The notes beneath the pieces were generated by a model. That model was not told the origin of the DNA. It saw nothing but the letters and a program-made list of their open reading frames with translations, and did no database searches. Made by a program: the position numbers and the translations under genes. DNA of 64,000 nt, from assembly GCA_964017145.1 (NCBI GenBank), contig OZ024846.1, positions 2,542,001-2,606,000 of the forward strand, read 5' to 3'. This DNA is from Agrocybe praecox. Its lineage: Eukaryota; Basidiomycota; Agaricomycetes; Agaricales; Agrocybaceae. Positions 36,711 to 49,391 of the stretch are shown here, in pieces (the stretch's first letter is position 1; every line of letters starts with the position of its first letter).

Positions 36711-39229
36711 TCAGTTCGTGTAGAAGTCGTTAGCGCGATGCTCGAAAGCACGGCGGCGGTGTTTCTCCATACTGCGCTTCTTCTTGGAGGAACAGGTCTT
36801 TCCAGATCCAGAGGAATTGTGTGAACCTGATCCGACGCCATTGGAAATACCAGAGCTCGAGCCGCTGGAGTGAGACCCTGACGATCCACCACCTGGCGAT
36901 GATGAAGAGCCTGCAGGCCCACTGTTTGCAGGAGCAACGATAGAGGAGCTGGGTTTCGGTGCCCCACTAGTGACTTGCGTCATTGCAGCAGCAGCAGTCG
37001 TGGTGGAGACTCCAAGAACGGGTGGCAATGAAAAGGAAGGGATGGAAATGCTAGGGACGGAGATGCTTGGGACGGAGAAGGTAGGAGCTCCTGTGTGCGC
37101 AGTGGTGGTGGGCGCATGTGTCGCGACGGGTGTGCTCGAGGCATGCGTGGTGACAGCAACAGTTGAGCTGACCGCAGACGTAGCAGGAGTGTTTGCTGGG
37201 GGGGTGGCAGCGGATGAAACCATAGTGTTAGCCGCAGAGCTAGTGACTTGGGGTGCGGCTGTAGAAGTAGCTCCAGCATTCGTCGGGGCGGGACCAACGA
37301 TAGATCCTGTGGCAGTTGGTGAATCACCGGTGTACGCGAAGACGGGCGAGATCAGGTTTGGAGAACTGGTATCCGCAAAGAGCGTAGCCTTCTTGCCGAA
37401 AGGTTGAACTGGGTTGTTTCCGGGGAGCTTGATCAAAGTTCCAGTGGCTGCAAGGGTAATCTTTGATTAATATTTTTTCAGAAAAATCGTTAAATTTATA
37501 ACTCACTCTGCTCATCGATTGACTTCGTAATTCGGCAGCTCTTTCCTTGGTTCATGTCGAAGAGACCCTGGTTAACACAGCAAGTAGGCTTTTCACGGCG
37601 AAAATTGTCAACACAACTAATGGATTCTGCGGGATAAGCAACTTACATCGCCGAAATCGTTGCAGTGGCAGTTATCGACGGCTTTTTGGAGAACACCCTT
37701 ATCCCAACCATTTATGAAATCTGAACAGTGAATAAATTTAATCAGGATTGAAACTTCAAAAACCAGGCTTATAAAATTTACCAGCGTGATATCCGTAACC
37801 TGTTGGGTCACCGTGTGCGTAGCTGTAATTAAAACACAATGAGAAGAATCCAAAATACGGGTCACATTGAGTTCGTACACAAATGGTTGAGAGGTATTCC
37901 TGGCTTGAGACCTTACGCTGTCGAAATCGTTGGAGGCCCAGTAAACCTACATCATTGATATGAGTAAAGTTCTATAAGGGTGAAGCAAGAAAACAGACCT
38001 CCATAAAGATGCGTGGCAGAACAACAGGGAACTTGGGGTCACTGCAAGTTCCACTGTCTGGTCCACTAGAGAGGAAAGCCACATGCGACTTGTGGTCGGC
38101 AGAATCGAGGTTCTGATGCCCCAGTTAGACATATGACATTCACCATCAAAGAACAGTGCGAACCTTTCCATCCCAGCAACTTGGGAAATTCTTCGGGAGA
38201 AGGGCATACAGTCAGACCTTGTTGGATGAGAGACCAAGTATACGCACAATCTGAGCACGGATTCCAGAAGGGCAAGATCCAGAGGGAAGTTCATTGTGTT
38301 TAGTGGAAACACCGTTGAAATCAAGGCAAAGGAAAGTCACTGCTTGTTGGGCAAAGCTGGTCGGGTCGTAAGTACGGAGGGTGGGATCACCTGACGGAAA
38401 GATAAGGAAGATAATAATAACATTTAACAAAGAGTTACGCACCGCTGAGCATGCGGAACTAGATAGAACAGAGGGTGGCGTTAGTTAAACAACCAACAAA
38501 GGTAGAAAATACGACGGGAATACGCACGTCATCAGGGAATGCGGTCGTAGTCCCGGCAGTGCCACTGAATAGATAATCTGTAAGAGAGTGTTACTCCCGA
38601 ATTTTATCCCGTCCAAAGGATGATTTTTCTTACAACTGAAGACAAAATATCAGAAAAAAGCAACAACAAAGAATGTAGAAAAAACTTACATGACGGCACC
38701 GCCGTTAAGACTGCTGAAGCTGCCATTGTTCCACCTTTAAAAAAAAAACAAAAACTTGAGTTGGAAATACACATCTACTTGAGCGGGAAATACCTACTGG
38801 AAGTAAAGATGCTACGCCGGAGTCAGTGGCGTTGACATATGAATATGGGCGCAGAGCAACTCACAGGGAACCAATAAGCAGATTTATCCTGAGGGATAGG
38901 AATTGATGTGCATTCACTTTCTCGCAAAGCAGCGGTACTGGTGTTGAACCTGAAGTTACTCCCGCCAAGAACTAGCGAGTTCAATTAACATACTCGATCG
39001 GCATCAAAAATAATTAAGCTTTTAAGGACGCGCTATACCTGAATGGGCATGGCCGGAGACTTTGCCAGGGTTGACAATAGGGTCAATCCGTTCAGTGGTG
39101 ATAAAGTCCTCTGCAAAAATTGTAAACAACAGTCTCAAAACCACCGAGAAAGCTGGACATACCAATGCCCATAAGCCAATAGGCATGTGCCGAGGCGGCT
39201 GCAGCAGCCAGAGTTAATAAAAGCTTCAT
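36711..39229 (-). CDS. DUF1996 secreted protein with Ser/Thr-rich stalk
   Basis: Sixteen exons give 552 residues: 39229-39163, 39110-39039, 38971-38865, 38811-38798, 38734-38690, 38635-38634, 38577-38528, 38458-38443, 38390-38248, 38190-38164, 38112-37999, 37946-37879, 37822-37782, 37720-37647, 37588-37507 and 37447-36711. A signal peptide (MKLLLTLAAAAASAHA) is followed by the DUF1996 domain: YWLMGIEDFITTERIDPIV, GKVSGHAHSVLGGSNF, AYWFPHLYFQWNNGSF, FRMLSGDPTLRTYD, SCWDGKNLDSADHKSHVAF and VYWASNDFDS; then a Cys-rich segment (FGDPTCCVNQGLF), a 180-residue Ser/Thr/Ala stalk likely O-glycosylated, and a basic tail. Activity of the domain is unknown; a wall or extracellular role is likely. Exon 6 is inferred to be 2 nt long. 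The gap to the upstream RING gene (36094-36710) has no gene. Confidence 0.85.
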
Positions 39230-39297
39230 GATTGAGCGAGCGTGCTGAAGAAAAGACTGAGGGGACCAGCTGAAGAAAGCCTGGTCGAGAAAGAGCG

Positions 39298-39303
39298 TTT
39301 ATA
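39298..39303 (-). promoter_or_regulatory. TATA box of the DUF1996 gene
   Basis: On the minus strand this reads TATAAA within CCTTATAAACGC, about 70 bp upstream of the ATG at 39229. Confidence 0.5.
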
Positions 39304-39673
39304 AGGAGAGAACGGGAGGAGGAGGAGGAGGGATGATGGAAGTAGAGGGAAGAAGAGGATGGTGTCCAAATCTGGACGCTTACTCCTCAGATAAAAAGCA
39401 AACTTTGCGGATGTTTGGTTACTTTCCATTTCCCCCTGAATCACCACTTTTTATAACCTGCTCGACATTTCGTGGACGTCTGTTGCTAAAAGTAGCTGGT
39501 TGCCATACAACAAGTCCGACCCCGATACGCCGTTATTTCTATTTCCGTTTCTTTTTCCTTTCTTTTCTTCGGTTCGTCTTATCGCAGTGGTCCAAGTAAT
39601 CCATCATCAAGAAGCTTCGTATTGAGGAAGCAAAGCTTGAGGTGTAATTCATCCACAAGGATAAATATGTTTC

Positions 39674-40105
39674 TTAAGCACTCAAATTGATTCCTCTGAT
39701 TCCCGCATCCTCGCCGTTCTGAATGCGGAAAGAAACGATGGTGACGATGATGTTACGTTCCTGCTCGATTGCAAGGAAAACATTTGAGCGGTCCACCTTA
39801 ACCCAGATATTTGGTACATAAGCGACCGTATAGCGCCGGGAGTCTATCAACGAAACCATAAGCTGAACTGTCGTCGTCGTCGAGGGCACATTGTTGAGGT
39901 TCGACCTTAATGAAAAAAAATAAAGCCATGACATGAGAAATGACATAACATAAATGACATAAATAGAACATTCCATTACTGGATCAAGGCACTCTATTTC
40001 GGGCTTGGCGAATGTTTCGACTTCCAGAACAGAGCATCAATCAAGCTGATGTACATGATGTGCTCACCCATTGTTCCATTCGAAAAAGCGAATGTATGTA
40101 CGCGA
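39674..40105 (-). CDS. Unidentified gene fragment, 3' part only
   Basis: The minus strand holds a coherent 80-residue segment (VPSTTTTVQLMVSLIDSRRY, TVAYVPNIWVKVDRSNVFLA, then IIVTIVSFRIQNGED) ending in a stop at 39674. Upstream, an apparent intron near 40000-40060 links it to LTRVHTFAFSNGT and VETFAKPEIECLDP. The alternation of hydrophobic and polar residues suggests a beta-sandwich domain, and the clean frame suggests real coding. I do not recognise the family, cannot fix the start, and the donor near 39950 is ambiguous. It may be a complete gene or the tail of a decayed one. Confidence 0.3.
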
Positions 40106-41431
40106 GTTAATTCAAAGCTGAAGCAACAAAGGCTTGCAACAGTTCATCATAGATTGCAAAACCGTTTCATTGCCAAAGCACTGGGTGGAAACATTGAAGC
40201 ATTAACATATTACAGACCAGAGGAACGAGACTTGTACATTGTACAATAGTATCACTGCAGGCCGTTCGCCTCACGCTTTTGGAAAGTTGACAGAAAACAC
40301 ACATGATCGTGTAAACAGAAGAAAATTTTATTTTCATTGGCCGATTATGCTGCGCCTCATCATCCAATCAGGCACCTTGTCGACTTGACGTAGAGTTCAC
40401 TTCATTTATGAAATCACCAGGCGATAACGAGTTACAACATAGTAAGGACAACACTGGCAGTCTGGCCATGTGTATTAAGAGCTTCATCCATTGCAACCAG
40501 TCGCAATGGAGGTTTACGACCTTCACAAAAGCACATATTCTCAGCCTCCTTGGATGCAGAGCATGAAAAATATAGACCGATAACCACGTTACCACTTCCG
40601 AAACCTCGGCGAAGAAGGGAAATCGGGCGGCTTAATGAATGACACGAGCGTTCGGCGGTGACAACAAATATCCATATCTTCCGGGGGTAAAAATTACGGC
40701 GGCGGCGGTTGCATCATACAAGGTTCATGCACCAGTTTCTTCTTGCGGTGAATTTGCACCCGGGTATCCTGACCCAACACATGAGTGAATAGAAAGCAGC
40801 GATACCACTGTTTTTCTCGCAACCGTGAACATATCCGCGGGCGATGGCGCGCAACAGTCTCCATGACCTGGCGTCATTACAGCATCCCAAGATGGGTTGC
40901 AGAGGACACTTAGCGTCAAAATGACAACATAGAGGAGTGGCGAGCGTTCTTGATCCTACAAAGTGACCTCTTCTGCGGCAACGAAAATCAAAGGCACACG
41001 CATCGTCATATCTTCGTCAGAAAGCGGCTTCTTTCTAATATCTTTTTCAATAACACGGGTGACGCCGTGCTAGGACTTGGTTTGAGAAGAGCAAAGGGGA
41101 AGTGAGGAGGCGAACACAAAGGTGCCATGCCTGTCCTTTACTCTCCATATCGTAAGACAGATGAGCCACAGGGGTGTGTAGGCCGGATAGATGAAAGAGT
41201 TATATCCGAGGTCGAAAGTAGACGAGAGGAAAAAGAAATATTAGAAAAAGAAATTTTTTTTTTTCGCTTTTCCACCCCCCAGCCTCGAGTTACGTCTAAA
41301 CTTGTTAGACAGAAACAGAACCTTGACGAATATCATTTCCCATAGTAAAAAACCGGTCCTAAGCATGCTCGATCAAAATCTTCACCAATATACGATCGAA
41401 GCTCTCGCTGCCTCCTGTAGTTGTAAACGAC
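40106..41431. other. No supported gene
   Basis: Open frames here are short and unconnected. A T10 run lies near 41255. Confidence 0.4.
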
Positions 41432-42216
41432 CTAGAAAGAAATGAAAATGAAGAATGAAATCGAAAACCGCGGAAGACTGCAAGGCTTCGATGAGCACCG
41501 CCACACGACCATCGAACCACCAGTGAAATGGATTAGAGGCGGCCCAGGCATGGAAATGCATGCGTCGAATACGGAAACGCGGATTATGTGGAAACCGCAT
41601 GCTAGAACCAGGACGCTGGTGGTGGGGTTGATAATATCCCAGAGTGATCCTGCTAGATCGAAGCAGGGTTGCCAGACGACTTGGATCCGTTCGAAATTCG
41701 CGCTGAGTACGAGATAAGATAACAAAGAAGCACTCCCATCGATGATATGAATACGAGTTTGCGTGTAGCTCAGAGTCATGCTTGCACTACATGAGCTGAG
41801 CTTGAACCCTAGAATCGTCGTTCTCACTTGGAATGGAACAGGCTCTGCACAGGAGCATATCTTCTTCCTCCAAGCCTCCGGCGACCAATGAAAATTGCTG
41901 GCGCATGTGCCTCTAGAACTTGTTGTACCACTTGGAAAAGCGGAAAGGGCGCTGAGTCTGGGCTGGACGTTCCAGTAGCGGCTCCAGAAACCATGAAGGT
42001 CTGAATGGAAGTTAAATGGCATTTTGACAGGTAACAGGCCTGAGGCCTCCATTTAGTCCTCAGCTGAGTAGGACAAGAAGGATTGAAGAATACATGTACA
42101 AGGCGCTCGCTTCCGACCTGATGGTGGTCGATGACGCTTGTTTCCAGCCAGTTGACGGTGGTATATACGTAATTGCAACGACCACTGAAATTCTGTTGAG
42201 TACTTATATTCTCCAT
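41432..42216 (-). other. Overlapping unassigned open frames
   Basis: The minus strand has a 206-codon frame (41432-42052) and an overlapping 130-codon frame (41824-42216), the longest open frames outside recognised genes. I could not join them by splicing into a known family and see no signal peptide or catalytic motif. They may be parts of a lineage-specific or decaying gene. 42217-43309 shows nothing else. Confidence 0.2.
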
Positions 42217-43309
42217 TGGGCACCGAAGGTCGATGATATATGGATAAGTCAGAGCAGCCTATGATCCTTCTGTATGGAAAGGAGTTTCACGAAGCCAAGC
42301 CCGGAAGCCGTTTTCCCCGTATCTTGACGTGTAAAAAATGATTAGAAATTCTGTTTGTTGAGGAGGCTAAAGCGTCGGAAAGTTATTTCTAATCAGAAAT
42401 AGATTGGCGACGTGCTCGGCCCATACCCTGTCCTATTATTTTGCCAAGGCATGTATGCAGGGTACCTTAGACGGGAAGAAGCATGAATTCGACGCGGAAC
42501 CGAAAGGAGCTGAGGACTCTTTTCTCTAGAAATGGCCTAACTGAGTTGCACAGTAGTGAGCTGTCGAGTGGCGTACTCATTAGGATAACACAAAATGAAA
42601 ATCTGCGTGATCCAAGGCAGAATATCTAAATTGGCAGAAAGTAGGGATATTTGAATAATACATTTAGGATGTGCTGCACGTTCGTAAAATGGCTTCGAAG
42701 ATGGAAAACGGATAGCTGGAGGGATATGTGGCTGCGACCCCAGATCAAACAGAATTTATGCCACAGTAAGTTGTGTGCAAATCCCTCGGGTTTTTGTCGA
42801 AAAGATAGATGGACAGGTGATTGGCGAGATTTTTCGTGTCAGATTTGATTTCCCGACGTAACGTGTTGAGTTCAAGAAACAAGAGCAAGCGGTCCTCATT
42901 CCTTGCGCAAGGTCTTGACGCCGGCCACACGAATATGATGCGGTGAAAGACTTTGCCAATGTTTAGCGGATCATTGGTGGGGCGGTAAAGGACCTACCGG
43001 TCAAGCTCAAGCAGAGTCAATTTATTCAAACCATGTGTTGGCTATGACGTGCCAATATCCGGCCGTTTGTAGTATCTTCCTTATCCTGATAGAAGTTCAA
43101 GGTAGAAAGCACCCTAAGTATCACTGCCACTTTGGTGACACTTCTCCTTTTATTTGTTCCATTAAATTTGAAGCCTAGACCCCTGGCCATGCCTTCGGTT
43201 TGCTCGATAGAAACGCAAGGTCAGCCACGTAATATTTTGTTGTCAATGTAAGTCTGGATGGGTAAAAACATGGCCTTACAACTTCGGTGTTCAATACTAT
43301 CATCCCTAG

Positions 43310-44082
43310 CTAAAAGTCAAAGGCACCTCTACCACTACGCCCTTGCTTAACACTGCTTCTCTTGATCTTGTCTACTTTTCGACGCATTTTCTCGGCTTTA
43401 ACTATGCTTTCAACTTTCTTCTTCTGTTCTTCCGACGGTCCTCTCTTTATAGTGGAGGAAGCGGCAGCTAAGATCAAGGAATGAAGCTGTAATCGCTGAT
43501 AAGCATACGTCGTGTAGCCGAAGAACTGTATGTCCTAACCTTTTGCAAACATTCTTCAATATTTCGGGACTGTGAACGGTGGACTGTGGACGTGACGAGA
43601 ATGGAGTGGGTCGAGGCTACATAGTGTGGCTGTGACGGCGCCAATGTAAGTTTAGGAACCACATTCGAATTGAGGAAATGTGCCCACCATTTTGACCAAG
43701 GCAGGTATCGCCCATCGTGGGATCCATGAGTCATTTAGTGAGCATCGCGCTGTGGCCTTCGTATTGACTTTATTGACATTCTGATAAGCGGATAGAATGT
43801 TTATAATGATGACAGCTACACTCTTGAAGGACTTACTTGTCCTCCTGGTCCCGAACTACGGGAAAAGCTCAGCTCGACTAGATCCCTAGGTATTTCCTTC
43901 TCTACCGCCATAAATTGTTGCACCCATGCAGACGCGTCATTGTGATCTTGTTCGGTAGAAAGGCTCGAGATTGTAGGTGGTTTAGGAAGATTGCCTCTAG
44001 CCGCACATAACGGTCTATGAACTGAGAAAAGACGAAAGTTTTGGGCTGCTGCTACTTGTCTGAACCGATATGTAAAGCTCAT
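43310..44082 (-). CDS. ICT1: Mitochondrial ICT1-type peptidyl-tRNA hydrolase / release factor
   Basis: This codon-independent class I release factor rescues stalled mitochondrial ribosomes by hydrolysing peptidyl-tRNA. Four phase-0 exons, 44082-43837, 43780-43688, 43629-43540 and 43486-43310, give 201 residues. The first 35 residues are Arg-rich with no acidic residue (MSFTYRFRQVAAAQNFRLFS), as expected of a mitochondrial presequence. The RF-1 domain carries the catalytic GGQ in SRSSGPGGQNVNKVNTKAT. Then follow SRNIEECLQKLHSLIL and a Lys/Arg-rich C-terminal helix (KVESIVKAEKMRRKVDKIKR) that inserts into the empty ribosomal mRNA channel. Length and architecture match human ICT1 and yeast Pth4. 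The stop codon lies at 43310-43312. The gene is divergent from the secreted paralogue pair. Confidence 0.93.
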
Positions 44083-44607
44083 CGGTCTTTGAATTCGAAA
44101 TCTTCATGAAGCATATTATGCTGGCAAGAAAGAAAGCAAAGAAAAGGGAAATGTATTCAGACAAACATCAAGCCATCGGCAATTGTATCGGACCCTTAAA
44201 ATCTGCAATTACACGCCAGCGGACTTTGAGCTTTGAACCGGGCCTCTTGTTTGTTTTGCTCGGTAATTAGTGGTCGACAACGACTGGTTCAATCAGGCCT
44301 TCCACTCAATGCCCCGTTCTCCTTCAAGCTCAAGTCCAAGTCTTGGTGCTTTCGAAACAATCAGATTCAAGAGTCTAGAACGATGATAAACCCTACCACT
44401 TTCCAATATTTTATGCCCATTAACTGCGGAATTACCGTGCGGGGCAACATGACTGCCTCCGAGTCACACTTCGGACTGTGTATGTGAGAAATACAGCGAT
44501 CACGGCCTCCAGTGTCATGCGACATATGTTATTTCCAAATGAGCATATGAGTACTGCTGTTATCGCCCACCTTCTACCATATCAGCGCCAAACTGCAGTT
44601 TCGAAAG

Positions 44608-46520
44608 ATGTTTGGTCCTCGCGCGAGGGGAGTGCTTATTACTGGAGTCATTATTCTCAATGGACTCGTTCAAGCCAATCCAATACAAACAGTATTCAGT
44701 GCTTCGAACGGTTCTGGACTGTCCTTCGCGGATGATGATTGGAACTTCAACGAAGAGCCTCAGGTTAACTTGACCCACAGCTTTGTTTTCGATACTGTTG
44801 CTTCTTTGATGCAGCATTGGTCAAATACGCGTTACAGAAACGGTGAGCTTTCTTTTGTGTTGCCCAACAATACATACTAAAAACATGTAGGTCATAATAT
44901 TGTCCCAGTAACGCTCCCTATTGGAACACTTCTCTATCACGGAACTTGGAAGAACGTGATTCCTGAGACGCCCGAGTGGACAGCGACCGATCCTGAGCAT
45001 TCTTACATGTTCTGCCGAACATTAGAGCAAGGTTCGGGCTGTTGGCATCTTACTTTGGTATCCACGCGTCCGTTAAAGCTATTATACTTTGACGGAAGTA
45101 GCGCAGCAAAGATGCGCGGAGGGCCAATGGACTCCCAAGATATTGTTATTTGGGGCGAAGTGAAGCCTGAAAAAACGGGTCGGGAGACGGAAAGAATTCA
45201 AAGTCTGTGCGAATGGGGGAAGCAGCACAAACTCGACGGTTTCGTTAGGTTAGTGGAACATTGTGTTCAGGCCAATTTTCAAAATTAATTTTTATGAATC
45301 TCTCTCTTCAGAATGGAAATGAATTTGTATGTGCTTCTCCCTCAACTGCTCACATTTACTCAAAAGTTATTGTAGCGAAATAATGCTTTGTGATTTTACA
45401 CAAGGTGTAGAAACGGTGTCTTTTCTCAACTTAGCAGACCCCTTGCAACCAGACCGTCCAGGTCTTCCTTCTCCTTTGCCACCCAACAATCTCACCACCG
45501 ATGGGCCCGCTGTAGACAGCGAGGGATACAGAGTAATCGAATCAGGCGGTTGGCACAATCACTTTCCTGGCGACACGCGTATCAAAATTGATTACTCCAG
45601 ATTGATATCATTTTACGATACTGCCTTGTTCCCTAGCTTGCAAGAAGCTCGACTTAACCAGACTCGCCTGAACCACCGTCTGGACACGCTCAGCGCAGCA
45701 GATGCGCAGGTATTCCAGGCTCGCCTTGCAGAGATATTAAACCAAGATCATATTCGCCATACTCTCGACATCGACTGGCAGAGCCTCTTCAAGGTGATCC
45801 AAAACCGATACGCGGAGAGATTGGAACTCCTGCGTTATATTTTAAATTCTACAATAATTTCGGATGACCATTCGACCGTCCTGAAGCGGGCACATGGACA
45901 CGTAAAGGGGATGTTATTGCCATACATCTTACAGTCAACCGTCCCTGTCGAGGTATCTTCTACTATATTGGCCTCGTCAAATTATTCTTGGGCCGCTCCT
46001 GTCTTTAAACTATGCGCGACAACGCATATCAAACATTTGGAGACAGAACACATCTCGAACGCGTTAACCCACTCTGAACGACTATTACTTGCTTCTGTGA
46101 AAGGGGCCTCCAAGGATATATGCCGCGTCCTCACTGGTTTATGGGCTGAAGGGGAGGAGAAAGACTTGAACACTTCAAAATATTTATTGTTGGAGTGGAA
46201 AGGAAAGATTGAAAAACTTATGGCCCAGCTGGATTGGACTTTATGGGTGCGCTGCAGGCCCGCATGCTCCTATGAGGTAGGAGCATTCTTGGAATATGCC
46301 TTGCATCGACCAATATCTTGACGTTACTTTTAACTAGGAATTCTGCTATTTACCTACATGGCCTTTTTTCCGGCGCCCCGCAGGCCCCCGACGTGGACCT
46401 GATCGTAAACTTATTCATACCAGCGATCACTTGGTAAAGGACTCAGGCTTGCCATGGGAAGATGAAGAGCTTGAAGAAGATTGGATTGACCCCAAGCCTA
46501 AATGTGTTAGACGGGTGTAA
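44608..46520 (+). CDS. Secreted protein, tandem paralogue A
   Basis: Five exons, 44608-44842, 44891-45248, 45312-45326, 45376-46276 and 46338-46520, encode 563 residues. A signal peptide (VLITGVIILNGLVQA) begins the protein. Conserved blocks shared with the next gene are FDTVASLMQHWSNTRYRNGH, LPIGTLLYHG, EWTATDPEHSYMFCR, GCWHLTL, RPLKLLYFDGSSAAKM, GGPMDSQDI, then FEIMLCDF, IKIDYSRLISFYD, AERLELLRYIL, AAPVFKLCATTH and WTLWVRCRPAC. Exon 3 is only 15 nt (RMEMNF across its borders). The C-terminus continues with FCYLPTWPFFRRPAG and an acidic tail. I know the family as recurrent in basidiomycete genomes but without a function. Conserved Cys and many NxT/S sites suggest an extracellular glycoprotein. 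Confidence 0.85.
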
Positions 46521-46941
46521 CTGCTGGCGGTTTGTCGGAGGATTGTGAACTTATAGCATAGGTTAACGCTTAAAGTGCTGGAAGTGGTATAACCACTTGG
46601 GCAGATATACGTACTCTTCAAGCTCAATAATACCGAGTTTAACATCACAACGCCTTGCTCAAGGATTCTACCCGCCAACGTCCTCCAACATCCTTCGCAA
46701 AAGGGCGCTTTACCAACAACTCCAGTGCAGACATGTGGTTAACTACACAAATATTCACAAGTTTCACATGCGACGAGTGCTGACCGTTAAAGTCATGCGA
46801 GGTTGTCCCGAATGGGGTAGACCGAAGTTATTGCTTTACATATCTGACTCTCGGTGGTTTTTGTCAAACTTACACCTAACCGCGACATTGCGAGTTGCAA
46901 CCTACAGAGCAGCCTTTCCCTTGCACGTATTAAGCATTGTC

Positions 46942-49010
46942 ATGCTGAGCTTCCTGCTGGCTACATTCACTATCTTCTCGGTATTATCCACGTCCGCTGA
47001 AGTTCTGCATACTGAGCAGACAGTCTTGCGCGATATTCAACCTCTTGACTCTCACAAGAATGGCGTCGTGACAAATTACGATAGTTCTTCGTGGAATTTT
47101 GATGTTGAGCCTCCGATAAATTCGACGTCTCATCTGATTTTCAACGCGGCGAGTTCTTTGCTTCTACATTGGCCGAACACTCGCTATCGTAACGGTGACG
47201 TCGTTTCTATCATTTAAAGTAATGTATTTTCTAACGGCGATCAATAATCTCATCGAAACAGGCCACACAGTGGTACCAGCCACAATTCCTGCTGGGACGC
47301 TTTTGTATCATGGTGCACTCGTCGAAAAGATTCCGACGGGGCCGGAATGGGTAGCGACAGATCCTGAACATTCCTATGTTTTCTGCCGGAGCGTCTCAGA
47401 GGATTCCGGCTGTTGGCATCTCACCCTGGCCGTGACAAGCCCTCTAAAGCTATTGTATTTTGATGGAAGCAGCGCAGCGAAGATGACAGGGGGTCCTATG
47501 GACATCCAGGACCTCATTGCATGGGGGAAGATCGATCCCAAGTTGATAACGAAAGAAAAGGAAAGAATAAACCGGCTCTGTGGGTGGGGTGAACAATATG
47601 GACTTGACGGGTTCCTCAGGTGAGCAAAAATATGTCCAAATTCCAGTTTTATGGACCGACGGCGATCACGAAAATATTTGTATTTACGTCAAATGATGTT
47701 TGAAGGATGACGGTAGACTTGTGAGCACTATTCAGCTTCTGTTATTTATCCGATACGTTCGCTAATCCTACATCATGGCATTGTAGCGAAATTATGCTCT
47801 GCAGTTTTTCTGCGAAAGTGGAACCGATTTCTTTTGTCAATATTTTATCAGTAGACAGCGGGTTTCCCAGAGATTCAACCATGATGGGCCTAGCAAATTC
47901 CATCAACAACGCCACAGAAAAGCCATTATTACTCCAGTCACTTTTCAGGGTGTTGGAGTCGGGCAGCTGGTACAACAATTTTGCGGACGCGCGCATCTCG
48001 ATCGATTATACTAGGCTGATCTCTTTTTATGACAATGGACTCTTTCCTGGACTACAGGAAGCGCGATTGAACGCGTCACGACTGGACCATAATCTCCGTA
48101 CAATCAATCGTGCCGATACCAAAACGTTCCACACGACCCTCGATAAATTCCTGCTTTCTTTTACCACAGACGGACTTGGTTCCGGGGTTAATTGGCGTGG
48201 TCAGTTTCAGATCATTACGAACACATACACTGATAGATTGGAAATATTACGCTACATACTTGCGAACGCGACTTCTAGCAACGCGCTTGCTAGCGGACCT
48301 GATGCACGCACGACCATTATTCTCAAGCAGGCGCATCGCCATATTTCGAGCATGATTGCTCCTTTTGTACTCTACAAATTTATCCCTCCTCAATTCGCGG
48401 GAGAAACCCATACAGGCGATGCCAACACCCTTTCATGGGCAACACCGGTGTTCAAACTATGCTCCAGGACCCACGTCGAATATATCGAGAAGAAACTCCA
48501 CGACAGATTGACGTACTCTGAGTCTCTTCTCTTAGGAGCCATAAAGGACGTTTCAAAAGAAATATGCCGTGTTTTAGTTGGACTTTGGGCAGAAGGTATT
48601 GATTCTGGTTTGTATGAACCAGGTGCCAGCGCTCTATACCTGCAACATAATCGTATAAATACACATAAAGAAGATTCATCTTTGGAACTAGCCAAGAAAT
48701 GGGAAATGAAGACGGAAAATCTGATGACCTGGTTAGACTGGAGTTTCTGGCTTAGATGTCGTCCCGCTTGCGATTACGAGGTTGGTGGTCATGATGTTGT
48801 TCATGCGATCTAACAATCTTTCTCTGTGGCTTACAATGATTTACCCAGGAATTGTGCTATCTACCTACCTGGCCATTCTTTCTCAAAGGCGAGGAGATAG
48901 ATCCGCAACCGAGATGCATTCGAAAGATAGAGTCGTTCCTGTTCAGGGATTTTGATGAAATTAATCGAATGAGCCAAGTTCCCAGTACACATGTTCCCTA
49001 TTTTTATTGA
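46942..49010 (+). CDS. Secreted protein, tandem paralogue B
   Basis: Five exons, 46942-47194, 47262-47619, 47706-47720, 47787-48780 and 48849-49010, give 593 residues. The organisation is the same as in paralogue A: exon 2 is 358 nt in both, exon 3 is 15 nt in both, and all phases agree, so the pair arose by tandem duplication after the introns were in place. The start is the ATG before a clear signal peptide (MLSFLLATFTIFSVLSTSA); the frame is open 345 nt further upstream but that part has no export signal. Shared blocks include ATDPEHSYVFCR, GCWHLTLAV, PLKLLYFDGSSAAKM and CRVLVGLWAEG. The C-terminal extension after PTWPFF differs from A. Function is unknown. Confidence 0.85.
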
Positions 49011-49391
49011 ATTTCAATATGCACACAATAGAATTCCTGTACCAGGGTATTGGATTGGTGGCTAATACCAATGTATGTGCTTACCGCCGGTTCACTTTCA
49101 AACGACGCAAATCATTGGTCAAGAAGTCCTTAATTTCTGTTAGCTCGTAGATCTGTCGATCTCGAAGGCATTCGTTCCTACGTCAAATATACTTTGATAT
49201 AGTACGCGGCCCATACTCAAGATGAATATATTTTCGCGGCTATCTTGGGAACATATGCTGCTACGCCATGTGGACCACCTTTGACCTGTATAGATTCGGG
49301 GGTAAATCCATTGCGACTTTGTAAGTACAGTGTCATCAGTGGTATAGGGGGTCTATGAAGTAAATGATAACTATTACTCGTTTAAAGTAAG

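Noticed and set aside
36970..37407. 145-codon plus-strand frame opposite the DUF1996 stalk
   Set aside because: Its Val/Ala/Gly composition is the reverse-complement shadow of the Ser/Thr/Ala-rich stalk codons.
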